This document shows positions 1-10,900 of a stretch of 64,000 nucleotides of DNA, in pieces. Location: assembly GCA_023897205.1 (NCBI GenBank), contig JAHWDD010000003.1:7009665-7073664 (forward strand). Reading direction: 5' to 3'. Both the position numbers and the translations under genes were made by a program. This DNA is from Exophiala sp. HKRS030. Taxonomy: Eukaryota; Ascomycota; Eurotiomycetes; Chaetothyriales; Herpotrichiellaceae. Numbering within the stretch: position 1 is the first letter of the stretch; each line of letters starts with the position of its first letter. A model generated the notes under the pieces. That model did not search any database. It saw nothing but the letters and a program-made list of their open reading frames with translations, and had not been told where the DNA came from.

Positions 1-1
1 G

Positions 2-355
2 GTCAACGTCGTCACGGGGCTGCTGTTGCGTCACTACGGCTGGTTGACCGTGAGCCTCACCATCGCCCTGGCCGCCGTCGAGGTCATCGTGCTCACCCTC
101 GTCGTCGGTCGGGCCCGGAACCGCAGGCCCGCCGCCCGCAACAAGCAACCCAAGGACGTGCCCATCGGCGCCGACGAGGCCGAGGAGTATTTCCAGTTGG
201 GCGACGACGACGACGATGCGGAATTCAGTGACGGTGATGACGATGACGGAGAGGCCGCCGCCGGCACCGCCTCCGGTCCGGCCGAGGAACGTGCGAAGAG
301 GGACGCCGAGAGGGAGGAGCAGGCGAAACGTCTGGCCAGGTTGGACAAGGTCTGA
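2..355 (+). CDS. 3' end of an integral membrane protein (partial)
   Basis: The frame is open from the left edge to a TGA at 353-355, so only the last 117 codons are visible. The visible part holds one hydrophobic helix (about residues 14-37, GWLTVSLTIALAAVEVIVLT), then a basic stretch (RARNRRPAARNK). It ends in a cytosolic-looking tail rich in Asp and Glu, with runs of five Asp and four Asp, and a charged Glu/Arg helix. A last transmembrane helix followed by a charged tail would suit an MFS or other polytopic carrier, but nothing diagnostic remains and I do not name a family. The start lies outside the window. Confidence 0.6.
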   Translation, partial: VNVVTGLLLRHYGWLTVSLTIALAAVEVIVLTLVVGRARNRRPAARNKQPKDVPIGADEAEEYFQLGDDDDDAEFSDGDDDDGEAAAGTASGPAEERAKRDAEREEQAKRLARLDKV

Positions 356-882
356 GTTTCTTTTTTTGGGATCTCGGTCTCTTTCGGGGTCTTTTTTTGG
401 GCTTCTGCCTTTGCTCTTTTTGTTTTGTGTGTATGTGTGTGTGTGTGTGTGTATTTTAAAATTCAACCTACAACATTAGGTGTAGTCACTGGGTTAAGTG
501 GAAAGGGGGGAGTAAGGAAAATGGATCATGATATGTGTATGTATACATGTATATATTCTCGGGAAACGAAAATACCTGTTGTGGTGTGAGACTGTGAAAA
601 TGAGAATTGTGTCATGATCTTGATATGTACAATCTACATGGGGTTGGATATACGGATAATACGTGTTAATGGAAAATTCATTCCATCATATTCATCAACA
701 CCGCTGGCTTACAACACAGACATCACATGCAAAATGTGCGTTGACTGATTGAACGTGATGGATATGTGTTCGAGTTTCTCGTGTCTTGTCAATTAGAATA
801 TCACTCCTCCGCAGACAGGAGGGAAAACAACGTGTCGTCTGTATCATTTGTTTCTCTTTGACTCTTGACTCATTCGTGACCA
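356..882. other. Intergenic region between convergent genes, with a short TG tract
   Basis: This separates the stop of the left-edge gene from the stop of the Scs3-like gene on the other strand, so it should contain two 3' UTRs. It starts T-rich and carries a TG microsatellite at about 427-451. No open frame of coding character and no RNA gene is visible. Confidence 0.6.
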
Positions 883-1878
883 TCATAACCCACCGACAAT
901 CTGCCTCCACTGCGGAACATGATCCCCAACGAAATAGAGACCGTACAGGGTGAGACCTGCGATCAACAGACCGCTGAGCTTCTCCAGCCACGTGTGGAAC
1001 CAGATGGCGGTCATCATCAGCATCCAGAAATCCAACACCACGACGCCATAGACCAAATATCGCGACCATATCCGTAGTTTTGCCGCCGTTTCGGATTCCC
1101 ACCCCCCTACAGCCTTGCGTTCCTCTTCCGTCATGTCGTGGGCGACCGCGGCCGCGGCCTTGGGGGAGACGTGGGGGTGTGACGAGTGGCGATCGGAAAT
1201 GGAGAGTTCGTAGAGGAGCAGGGCCGAGGAGAGGACGAGGATGAAGACGTGGCCGGAGATGTCGTGGCCACCCCTCCAGCGACCCCCGGCGGCCTTGCAC
1301 ACGGGGCCCGAGGAGATGGTGGTCATGTCGATGGCCTCCTTCAGGCCGTTGGTGTTCATGATGTGGGGTTCACAGTGACCTCCGGTGATGGTGAAGCTCC
1401 GGTCGATGAGTGCCGGGCCGAAGAACCATTGCGTCGTCAGGACCCAGGACAGCGTCGCGAGGCAGTATCGCAGCGCCACTTGGGCGTAATGCTTGCCTCG
1501 GAGGGTTGGGGCCGGTCGGGTGGTGAGTTGTAAGAGCAGCAAAGCCAGGGACGTCCAAAACCAGCCCCTTTTCACAAAGTAGATGTTGAAGATGTTGCCT
1601 TTACCGGAGAAATAGTTTTGATTCGGTATCGAGGGTGCGTGGACATCCGCAGTCACACCCGGTGCCAATGGAGCCACGGGGGGACCAGACGCGATCGGCG
1701 ACAGGATGGAATAGGCGGACCCGAGAGCAAGGATCAATGGATAGACCAGGAGGAGGTACGTGGAGGGACGTTCTCTTGTCGTGGGCATTGCGAAGGAAGA
1801 GTCGATGCGCGAGGGAGGAGAGGACTTTGTTTCTGGTGGTGCGGCTGCTGCGCGCCCGTTACGTTGGACCGTTGGCAT
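883..1878 (-). CDS. SCS3: FIT family protein (Scs3/FITM2-like ER acyl-CoA diphosphatase)
   Basis: The 331-residue polytopic membrane protein matches the fat-storage-inducing transmembrane family. FIT proteins act in the ER membrane; FIT2 cleaves fatty acyl-CoA and supports lipid droplet formation and phospholipid homeostasis. The visible family signature is a WFFGPALIDR segment near 151-160 followed by GGHC, then GHDISGH with a His at 210 inside a hydrophobic helix, and WFHTWLEKLSG with a second His at 295. These two His residues correspond to the active-site pair of the family. Several hydrophobic helices (about 41-60, 103-120, 136-153, 208-223, 275-293 and 300-317) support a membrane location. 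The gene is intronless. The first ATG at 1878 is used; a second in-frame ATG at codon 31 is an alternative. The large gap after it is shared with the divergent AAA ATPase gene. Confidence 0.9.
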   Translation of the reverse strand: MPTVQRNGRAAAAPPETKSSPPSRIDSSFAMPTTRERPSTYLLLVYPLILALGSAYSILSPIASGPPVAPLAPGVTADVHAPSIPNQNYFSGKGNIFNIYFVKRGWFWTSLALLLLQLTTRPAPTLRGKHYAQVALRYCLATLSWVLTTQWFFGPALIDRSFTITGGHCEPHIMNTNGLKEAIDMTTISSGPVCKAAGGRWRGGHDISGHVFILVLSSALLLYELSISDRHSSHPHVSPKAAAAVAHDMTEEERKAVGGWESETAAKLRIWSRYLVYGVVVLDFWMLMMTAIWFHTWLEKLSGLLIAGLTLYGLYFVGDHVPQWRQIVGGL

Positions 1879-3143
1879 TTCGGAGGTGCGAAGGAGGATG
1901 GAGATCGTGTCAACAGATAATAGACATTGCTTTACCAGGACTAGAGGGAGGAAAAGTAAAGGGAAAAAAAGAAGGTGAGAGGTTACTGATTGTATGTACA
2001 GGTGAAAAGAGGCAAAGAAACAAAGGGCAGCTCAACGAAAGATTCGTATGTATTGCGTATTGCGTAGAGGTACGAGCAGATGACACTTTGATTGAATTGT
2101 TTGCTGTTCTTTTGTGAGTGACGTCAGATATCAACTATATATGATCATCTCTCTTCTTATGATGCTCCGTAATTATTGTATCTCGTGGACTCTTGTATAA
2201 CAAATGGAGTATCATTCTAGGTGTAAGTGCCCCTGTATCTCTTCTGTAATTGATTCTGTTGATCATGTCACCAAGAGAGAGATGTCTGGTACTGAACTTG
2301 GTGGTCTACCTAGGAATGTTTAATATATTATTAGTCCCAACTTCACACCCTCATACTAATATGCACGTGTATATCTTCATATTCATCCTCTGTATCAATA
2401 GTCCTTACCTATTAAGAGTACTGCTTCCTCGTACCCAGAGATCGGGTGATTCCTTCTTATTAAAAACACACTATATCCTACCCCCATGTCATCGCTTTTT
2501 GCCACCATCTCGAACATGGCACAATGCTCCATGAAATCGCGTGTCAGCCTGATTCTGGGTCTCTGTGTCTGGCCCAATTAACAAGTCTCAACTACTCCTC
2601 CTCGACCTCGATATCCAATCGTAGCCTGAGCCTCGACGATTTTCTCATACCGGTCTGCCTGTCCGCCGCACGCATCCCTGCAAAACCCTGCATGTATCTC
2701 AGCCGAAGAGGCAAGGTATCATGCACCTGGAATTGACCCGTCCTGCAGTGCTGGATCATGGCTACCTGGGATTGTGATCACACACACACACAGCTTCCAA
2801 AACTTCATATAAGCGGTCTGTTTTTCCAGCCACAGGGTCAAAAGCCAGAAGTCATAGAGACTCTTTTTCCTTGCTTCAATTGTTTCTCCCAATTAGATCG
2901 CACAGAGTTATTCACAGACAGAAAGAAGACGCCGTGCCACGAAAACCATCATTGTTACTGCCGCCGTGCACCGACTTTTGTGCTGCATCAACCCGCTTGC
3001 TTCATCAGCCAGACCGTGCAACGTTGACATAGAGAGCTCCTGTTTTCGGTCACAGATTCCAAATAGCGAGTCTCATTTCCAAAAACCTTCCTCCTCGTCT
3101 TGACTTCTACACAAGTTTGTATCCGCGCCAGGTATTCATCAGT
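1879..3143. other. Divergent intergenic region (Scs3 / Bcs1-like promoters)
   Basis: About 1.26 kb separates the start codons of two divergent genes and should hold both promoters and 5' UTRs. It contains only short open frames with no coding bias and scattered pyrimidine-rich stretches. No RNA gene or mobile element is seen. Confidence 0.6.
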
Positions 3144-5045
3144 ATGGATATTCAACGTATTCGCCGCACCGCCGCCACAGGCACCAACAGCCTCATTGAA
3201 CTCCCCGAGTACATCATCACCACCTTCTTTCCCAGCGCTCGACCATTGCTCGACAAACATCCTGCCCTCTTCCGCTTTGTAGGAATCTTGCTGGCCTTAT
3301 ATTACTTCGGTCCTGTCACACGCCTGCAGACCCTCTGGCAGCGTTTCTCGTCTCTTCTGGTCTCCACCGTCACGGTCTCATCAGACGAAGACCTTTTCAA
3401 CTACCTGAGCACGTACATCGCAGAGACGCGTACTCTGCGCGCCGATCAATTGCTCAATGCCACCCTCAACACCCCTCACGACTTCATGCCGGGACGCCGC
3501 CGCCGTGCACCCCATGAGATGGACGTCGAAGAGTCGGCTCGCCGCACCACCGACCCCAAGATCAAGTACGAGCAGGGCCAGGGCGTGCAACTGTTCATAT
3601 ACCAACGCCGCCTGTTCTACGTGTCCCGCAAGTATGGCGAGGGTCACACCTACGCGGGCAACCGGTACTCCCGCATTGAAGTGCTCAGTGTGTCGTGCCT
3701 GGGACGCTCGACCACCCCAATCAAGGAATTCCTCGAGAACATCTACCGCATGAACAAGGAGAAAGAGCGGTCTCTCACCATCATTCGTCGTCCCTATGAC
3801 GGCGGCTATGGTGGCCGCTCGACTTGGTCACGATTGACCAGCAAACCCCGTCGTGCGCTGGACACGGTCATCCTCGACGCAGGTCAAAAGGAACAGGTGC
3901 TTGCCGATGTGGAAGAGTACATGGACGAAACGACTATGAACTTTTATGCGAGCCATGGTATCCCCTATCGCAGAGGCTACCTGTTCCATGGACCGCCGGG
4001 TGTGGGAAAGACGTCCTTCGCTTTGGCCATGGCGAGCAAGTTCAATCTCGATGTGTACAATCTGACGTTGCTTGATCACAATCTCACAGATTCGGATCTG
4101 GTGTCGTTATTGAATCAGTTGCCTGGCCGGTCGTTGTTGCTGCTGGAGGACATCGACACAGCAGGACTGAGCCGCAAAGGCAAAAATACGACCTCTCGAC
4201 GTCGGCGAGGCGCAAGGGCAAAGTTGCCAGAGGGTGCAGTGGCAAAAAAGAAGGAAAATAGTAATGACCTCGACCTTGACAGTGACGACGACGACGCATC
4301 GGCCACCACGAGTCGTGTCACCTTGAGTGGGCTCTTGAATGCGATTGACGGAGTTGCTGCTCCAGAGGGACACATACTCATCATGGTGAGATTTTAAAAC
4401 GACTCTTATAATCAAACTCATTCGGCTAACAATTGTGATCAGACGACCAATAAACCTCATGACTTGGACGATGCTCTCGTTCGTGCAGGGAGAATCAGCG
4501 TACGAGTGGGCTTCAAGAATGCCTCGAAGAAGCAGGCCGAGGAGATCTTCCTGCGGATGTACGTCGACATGCCGAGCGCGGGTCACATTCAGACCCAGGA
4601 AGAAGGTGGTGAGAAGAAGGTGCAGCCGGGCGGCACACCCGCGGCGGCCGACACTGCACGCCTCTACGAGTTGGCGAGAAGGTTTGCGGACCTGATCCCC
4701 GACCACGACTTCTCGCCGGCAGATTTGCAGGATTACCTGCTGGTCCACAAGAAGGACGCCGAGAAAGCCGTGGTGGAATTGCCGGCGTGGATGGAGGAGG
4801 TGTACGAGGAGAGGCGACGCAAGGAAGAGGAGAAGGAAGTCGACCGTGAATTGAGAAAGGAGGCCAAACTCGAGGAGAGACGGAAGTTTAGGGAAGAGGT
4901 CAAGGCGGCGGTGAAAGAGACAAAGGATGGCGTCGAGGGCGACGATGAAGACACCAAGGTCGAGCAGCATGCGAAGGAAAAGGAGTCTGTGGATGCCAAA
5001 CCCACCGAGAAAGGAGAAGGCTCGGTTGACGAGACACCATCATAG
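3144..5045 (+). CDS. Bcs1-type mitochondrial AAA ATPase paralogue
   Basis: The model joins 3144..4385 and 4443..5045 and gives 614 residues. The single 57-bp intron (gtgaga to gatcag) interrupts the AAA domain between ILIM and TTNKPHDLDDALVRAGRI, and the join restores the family motif exactly. The order is a transmembrane helix near residues 42-60, a BCS1_N-type region, the Walker A loop GPPGVGKTS at about 283-291, Walker B LLLLEDID near 331-338, and the arginine-finger segment after the intron. Bcs1 inserts the Rieske Fe-S protein into complex III at the mitochondrial inner membrane. Filamentous fungi carry several paralogues, and this one has two additions: a basic then acidic insert (about 345-390) inside the AAA core and a long Glu/Lys/Arg coiled-coil tail after about residue 540. 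It is therefore probably a paralogue, not Bcs1 itself. The ATG at 3144 is the first in frame. Confidence 0.88.
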
Positions 5046-5431
5046 AGACATTTTTGACCCTCACCAAGTAGGCGAACATAAAGGACAAGTAGCTGCTGGG
5101 AAAAGGACGATGGCTTTTGTTGGTTCTGGAATAGAAATAATGAGAATGTGTGGTTGAATAGACACGAGGGCGACAGAAAAAATAATGAATAGATCCGAAC
5201 ATCAGACACTCATCAATCACATATAGCATGCCAAAAGAAGAAGCAAATGGCCGAAAAACGGTGAAAACATGAAGAATGAAGCTGGTTTGGAAAATGAGAT
5301 GGGTTGAGGGTTTCCCTAACATCGACATGCTTTTGATGTTTTCTTACTCAGTAGTCCGGGAGGAAGGTAGATTAAAAAGTACCCTCAACGACCGACGTGT
5401 CTACTCGATCCTACTACTGCTGATATTGCTA
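5046..5431. other. Intergenic region between convergent genes
   Basis: It contains the 3' UTRs of the Bcs1-type gene and of the Dfg10 gene. No coding sequence or structured element is recognised. Confidence 0.55.
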
Positions 5432-6448
5432 CTACCAAAAAGGTGGAATCATTCGCCATCGAGTTTCGACTTCTTTTCGTCTTTCTGGAAATTTCGTCAT
5501 CATCCATGTTCGAGTCCCATCTGCGGTGACACCGAGATTGACCATGACAAACAGTAAGGCACAAATCAACGACCAGTTGACATTGATATTGACGTGGTTG
5601 CCATGATACCCGTCTGGTTTTATTTTTGTTGTTTCAAGGAGGACCAGAGAAAGATAAATTCCACATTCTGCCGTATAGTGAGGTGCTACCAACTTTTGGA
5701 AAGGATTTTTGTCCGGGAGTGTATATTTTTTCAGGCTTGACAAATATCGATGGTAGACGTTTTGTTTGTAAGAACAATAAACAAAAAGTAATATGTAGAT
5801 GAACTTGAGGTACGCCGTCGAAGTCTTTCCTGATGGTGATGTCTGATTGTCTCGGTTCTTGTTCTTGTTCTCGTTCTCGTCCACAGCATTAAAAGCCAGG
5901 TACTCGACATAAATTGCAAGGTTTATAAAAAAGTAAAAAGCCAATCCGATAAAATAATGACCTATCCACATTCGAGAGGTACTTTTTGTTGTTGTGAGGA
6001 AAAAACATTCGAGTAATCGACGGCTTGATTGAATGAACATCAAAAAGGAACAGAGTAGAGGTGATGTGTTTGTTGTCGTTGAGGTGAAGATGTTGAGATG
6101 GGAACTGGATGACAAGGTAGTGGTGGTGGTGGTGGTTATGATGATCATGACGATGGATATTGTCGATAACAACAGTGACAAAATATAGAAATGAATGAAC
6201 CATGAATGAGGTACTTTCCAGGTTTTGACATGGTCTAGAAGTTGAGACAATAGAGAAGGAGGTTGTTGTTGTTGGTTGTGGTGGTGTTGGTGGTGTTGAT
6301 GATGTCTAGGGTACGTGTGATCTTGAACATCTCTCGCTCCGTAAAATAAAAATCGATCTTTGAGATCAGGTATTAGACGAACAGCAATGATTGTGACAGT
6401 GCTTAGAATGTAGAATGATCTTGTACACCATATGATCAGGTCTAGCAT
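5432..6448 (-). CDS. DFG10: Polyprenal reductase, Dfg10/SRD5A3 family
   Basis: This 338-residue steroid 5-alpha-reductase-like membrane enzyme belongs to the Dfg10/SRD5A3 group. That group acts in the ER late in dolichol synthesis, which feeds N-glycosylation. The landmarks are in order: an N-terminal helix ending in FLFYGAR, IQSSRRLLECFF (about 139-150), the HYFIGLAFY helix, LKKYTLPDKNPFQKLVAPHY (239-258) followed directly by TAE, and a C-terminal VNLGVTADGTRTWMMTKF with RWRMIPPFW at the end. Two low-complexity insertions are unusual: a His/Gln-rich run at about 47-62 and an Asn/Glu/Lys run (NENENKNKNR) near 190-199. There is also a Thr/Ser-rich stretch between helices. No intron is needed. 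The start at 6448 is the first ATG; the frame opens further upstream but without a convincing start. Confidence 0.88.
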   Translation of the reverse strand: MLDLIIWCTRSFYILSTVTIIAVRLIPDLKDRFLFYGARDVQDHTYPRHHQHHQHHHNQQQQPPSLLSQLLDHVKTWKVPHSWFIHFYILSLLLSTISIVMIIITTTTTTTLSSSSHLNIFTSTTTNTSPLLCSFLMFIQSSRRLLECFFLTTTKSTSRMWIGHYFIGLAFYFFINLAIYVEYLAFNAVDENENKNKNRDNQTSPSGKTSTAYLKFIYILLFVYCSYKQNVYHRYLSSLKKYTLPDKNPFQKLVAPHYTAECGIYLSLVLLETTKIKPDGYHGNHVNINVNWSLICALLFVMVNLGVTADGTRTWMMTKFPERRKEVETRWRMIPPFW

Positions 6449-6975
6449 TTTTGTTGCAAAATGTCCATACGTCGTCAAATTCACAAGGAACGGTGTAACC
6501 TTTTGAAAAACAAAGCAAAATTATAAAACGAGTTTGAAAGGGCTGTTTGGGGGGGGGAAAGGTTTCGGCGTGGGTCTGAAGGTCTAAGGCGGTCTTCATG
6601 AATCCAAAGAAACAAAATGATAAAATGATAACAATAACAAAACAATAGAAAGGTGTCTGTACAGTACTCTGTACCTAGTTACCTCATTTCTTCTTTCTAG
6701 GAGAATGAAGAGAGAAAAGATGATGCAGGCTAGGTGAAGGGCTCGCAGGTGATGATTCTCTAGCAGTTCTGACGCCTTTTTGACGTAAAAGGGCATGTTC
6801 TGCAATCTCATACCCTTACCTAAGCATCACATGCAATTGTACGAGTTAGAGGAGGATTCGTTGAGGGGAATATGGAGTACCGAGGACAATCCCAAAAAGC
6901 ATTGCAAGGCTTCTTCTCCATTCTTCGCCCAGAAAAGAATGAGAGGAAAAGGGAAAAAAGGAAGAGAAAATTAGA

Positions 6976-7515
6976 ACCTTAGGTCCTCCGTACCTAGGTA
7001 CGGATATCCCTATGTACAATATGTATCCGTACAAGCTACAAGGATCACCTAGAAATTAATGTCTTGAAATGGGGAATCAATGAGATTGACTTTGAGCGGA
7101 AGATTAGAATTGAAATTGATGGCTGATCATAGCAGGGGGGGCCCAGAGAGCTACCTTAGGCTATTGTACGGATGAAGTGGAGGGACCGGATGGTGGAAAC
7201 AATAATGGAGGTGAGTAAGATGCCCGTAAGACCTGATCCAGCTACCCAGGTAGGGAAAGCTAAGGTAAGGTAGCTACGTTGCTTCGACCAGAGTGTTGTT
7301 ACTACAGTAGTTGTTGAGTGACAGGGGATGAAGAGTTAAAAGAGACACAATAAGGGTGAAAGAGCATGTTGGAGGACTGAGACAATAACTGTTCTCCGTA
7401 CAGTAGGTGTACGGATACGGAGTACAAGTAGATAACCTTAGCGAGAGGCAGCAGTAGCAGCATCATCATCATCATCATTATTACGGAGTAACCCTATTAA
7501 CAGAAGTAACCTTAG
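6976..7515. promoter_or_regulatory. Cluster of five ACCTTAG/CTAAGGT motifs
   Basis: Exact copies are at 6976-6982, 7153-7159, 7435-7441 and 7509-7515 as ACCTTAG, and at 7260-7266 as CTAAGGT. For random DNA of this length about 0.07 copies of a given 7-mer on either strand would be expected. The cluster lies in the shared upstream region of the Dfg10 and Hos4-like genes, so a binding-site role is a reasonable guess, but no factor is identified. Confidence 0.35.
6988..7003. promoter_or_regulatory. 16-bp perfect palindrome CCGTACCTAGGTACGG
   Basis: The sequence equals its own reverse complement across 16 bases and sits six bases after the first ACCTTAG copy. Partial relatives (CTACCCAGGTAG at 7241-7252, GTACCTAGTTACC near 6670) occur nearby. 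It could be a dimer binding site; no factor is assigned. Confidence 0.35.
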
Positions 7516-7620
7516 TTACAGGCATTCGTTTAGCTCGTATTCCTCCCAGCCAGCCAGCGTCAAGGTCACGTGAGTCCAACCCAATTTGGTCTCGCTGGTC
7601 TTTCGCTGTCTTTGTTGGTG

Positions 7621-7941
7621 ATGCAGAGTCAATTCAATTCATTCATCCGCAAAGTCAACCGAATTCATCAAAAGCCCACCATTCCCTCCACAAGCGCATC
7701 CTTAGAACCCGATCTATCATCTTCATCATATTCCAGCTGTTACCCGACACCATCATCGGTCACCGTAGCCCTTCCAGTCTTGACCACGCCGCCCTCTTCA
7801 CCGCCATCGCCCACCCCAATCTTCCAATCGCTTTTCCCAGCCTCCCACCCAAACCTCGCCCACCACGGTGACCCGTTTCACCCAACACGGCCGACAATAA
7901 TGATCAAACTCAAAATGAAGAAAAAGCCGACACTGCAATGA
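7621..7941 (+). promoter_or_regulatory. Upstream ORF overlapping the HOS4-like start codon by four bases
   Basis: An ATG at 7621 opens a 106-codon frame that ends in TGA at 7939-7941. The main ATG at 7938 shares ATGA with it. The encoded peptide is Ser/Pro-rich and of no recognised family. This ATGA arrangement would suit termination-reinitiation if the mRNA begins upstream of 7621. A GTGAGT at 7570 with a following tgatgcag at about 7619-7626 could instead be a 5' UTR intron that removes the upstream ATG. Confidence 0.35.
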
Positions 7942-10900
7942 GCGATCCGGTCGGTCCAGATGTGGCTAAAGAGGCCTCGCCCGATAAAGCTGTTGATCAC
8001 TCGTCAACCAATGGAGGCCCAGCTCAGTCCGCATCGAAATCACCAAAGCCTGAAGAACAGAACCCATGCGATCCTAAAACTGCTGCGAACGAACCAACCG
8101 TAGACCAGGCCATGGCGGATGTGGCAGACGCTGACGCAGAGGGAGACTCGGAAGCGGAGACACTTATTCAGTCACCCGAAAAACAAAGGACCGCTGCAGG
8201 ATCGACCGCTGGTAACACGTCCGTGGCCGGCTCGGTACGGCATGCGGCATCAAAGGACGACAAGACGTTAAATGGAGCAAGTGCCACTGAAAGCGACAAT
8301 AAATCAAGGAAGCGCAAGCGTAGCGTTGACGACGCTCGCGACGAACTCGCCTTTTCCGTGTCGAGCCGCCAAAGCTCACCGTTATCATCCCTCTTACATC
8401 CCCATTCAGAAGAAGGTAGTGATTCAGACGTAACCAGCCATATTGCATCGACGACCCCGAAGCCATCCAAGAAGAAGCGCGAGAAAAGGTCGGCAGATCC
8501 CGACGATGCCGAAGAGAAACCGGTCAGGAACCAAACTCGTAGACGTCGCCCGAGCGACATCCTCCCCAAACAACGCACAAAGAACAATTCCAGCGGCGTA
8601 GACCCTGTCTCTTCCGAGCGGCGCGAAACGAGGTCAGCTACGTATCCTCGCCACTCTTCCCAAGAACCTTCACCTTCACCACCACCAGCGCCGCCGCACC
8701 GCAAGGAACACAGGCGTGGCGTGTCGACCCAGTTCACTCTTGGCGATGTAGAAAGGAAGAAGCGCGGGCGTCCCCCCGCCATCCAAACGAAGAGAAGTGG
8801 TTCAGCGGATCACAGGAGGCGTTCCGTGTCATCAGACGGGTCGGATTCACCGCGACGCGTCCGCCCTGCTTTGCATAAATTTACCTCGACCGATCACGAG
8901 ACTATGTCACCGGCCAAAGCAGCTGTATCGATTATTCGCAAATTGAAGGATCGGAATGGCAGGACTTATCTTGCTAGAGCTGCCAACAACAATGATCTGG
9001 AATTGGCCAAGCAGAAATTCGCCGAGAGACCAGAAGATCTGAACGAAGCAGACAATGCAGGAAATACGCCACTTCAGATTGCCGCTCTTTCGGGATTTAC
9101 AGACATCGTCCAGTTCTTGTTGGAGAACGGCTGTGAAGTTGACACGCTGAACATCGATAGAGACACACCGTTGATTGATGCTATCGAAAATGGGCACGTT
9201 GACGTCGTCAAACTGCTTCTGGACTATGGGGCGAATCCTCGACGCGGTAACGCTAAGGGCGAAGAACCGTATGAGCTTGTCGATAAGAACGACGAGAACT
9301 ATGACGAGATTCGGGCACTGATAGCAAAAGCAAAAGACAAACCAGTCCATCGACGAGTATCCAACGAACATACAGAGGTCTCACGTGACGGACATTCTTC
9401 TCGGGCTGCCTCAGCTGCGAGTCCTCGCGATTCACCTCCAATCAATGGTCCTCGAAGTCCACCAGCTTTTCCGTCCTCGAGGCGGCGAAAAACCGGTCGT
9501 AGCGAATCAACAAGAAACGATCTGCTTTGGCAAGCAAACACCCAGGAAAATTTGACTCGTCTTGCGGGTAAGGGAGATGTTCAGGGAGTGGGAAGTATTC
9601 TCAACATACTGCAGAAAGCTGAAACCGAGTCACTGATAGCTGCGGCAAAGGCTGGACACGAGGAGGTATTGCAATATCTGTTGGCGATAGGCAACGCAGA
9701 ACCCGACCCCGACCCAGTAAAGAATGTCAAGCTTGGACACAACACGCCTATGCTTGCGGCAATCGGACGGGGGCATCCCGAAGTGGTCAAACTTCTGGTG
9801 GAGTTGGATGGTTTCAATCCCACAAGGAGGCTTCTTAAGGGGAAGACATACCACGAGATTGCCGCCGAACGCCGAGGCGAACAATGGCAGAAGGAGTACG
9901 AGATCTTGAAAGATGCATATGACAAGCACTCGGCTGGGAAATCAAGGAAGACCACGTCTCCTCGTGCCACAAGAGACGGCGACAGGCACCGTGCTCGCGT
10001 CGCCCGGCGTTCGCACTCACCTGTTGCTAGCAAACAGCGTACATCTTCGAGCCCGACCTTGACACACAAGACCAATCCGAACAAATCGCCTCAATCTTCG
10101 AGCAACAATGGCGATCGGGATCGAACGTCTGGTGAAGCGCTCGAACGGCGCAAGAATGCAACTAACCGGAAAGAACGTAGTGATGTTGCGGTTTCTTCCG
10201 ATCAAGATCAATCTACGTCTACTCCTCGCCAAGGCCATATGAAGCGCAGAAGTCAGAGCGATGCACAATCTGCTTTCCTCGATGCTGAAGGCACGCACCG
10301 ACGGAGACGACTGGTCACCGGGAAGGAACACCGTCGGGGCAAGAGTGTCATCACGGAGCATTCCTCGGACGAGGATGGATCTACGCCTATTGTAAAGACA
10401 GAGACTCGGCCGAGCACTGCCTTGAAAAGAACACGAGAGAGTCTCACTCCCGACCAAGCTCGTACCCAAGGCGAGAGCACTGGAAGCGTTGTTAAGAAAC
10501 GCAGAACGGTGGTGGAAAGCAGTCCCGAGGAGTCAAGAGCTGGACCTGCAAAACGAGCCGACCGTCTGTCCCAGTCATCCCGCGAAGTCAAGCCTAGCGT
10601 CGAGGAGAGGCGTACAGCCCAGTCTCGATCGTTGGACACCGACGCTAGTGTTGCGAAGGATCTAAGCGGCCCCGCCGAGGCTCCAGAGCAAGAAGCCACG
10701 CCAAATAAATCACCCGTTCTGTCAAGTCCTCGAGAAAATGTGATAAAAACGGAAGAGGTCGATGTCGGACCAACCGAAGCCGAGCTACAAGCACAACGCG
10801 AAGAAGAGGCAAGAAAGGTTGAGGAAGCAAGGAAAGCGGAAGAGGCAAGACAGGCAGAAGAGATACGAAAGGCAGCAGAGGCGAAGAGGTTGGAAGAGGA

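Larger units (their letters stand above)
6449..7937. other. Divergent intergenic region (DFG10 / HOS4-like), rich in short repeated motifs
   Basis: Nearly 1.5 kb lies between two divergent start codons. It contains five copies of ACCTTAG or its complement, a 16-bp perfect palindrome, two TACGGAGTA copies, an ATC trinucleotide run at 7461-7478 and an upstream ORF abutting the HOS4-like start. These are listed separately. No complete gene is supported here. Confidence 0.6.
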
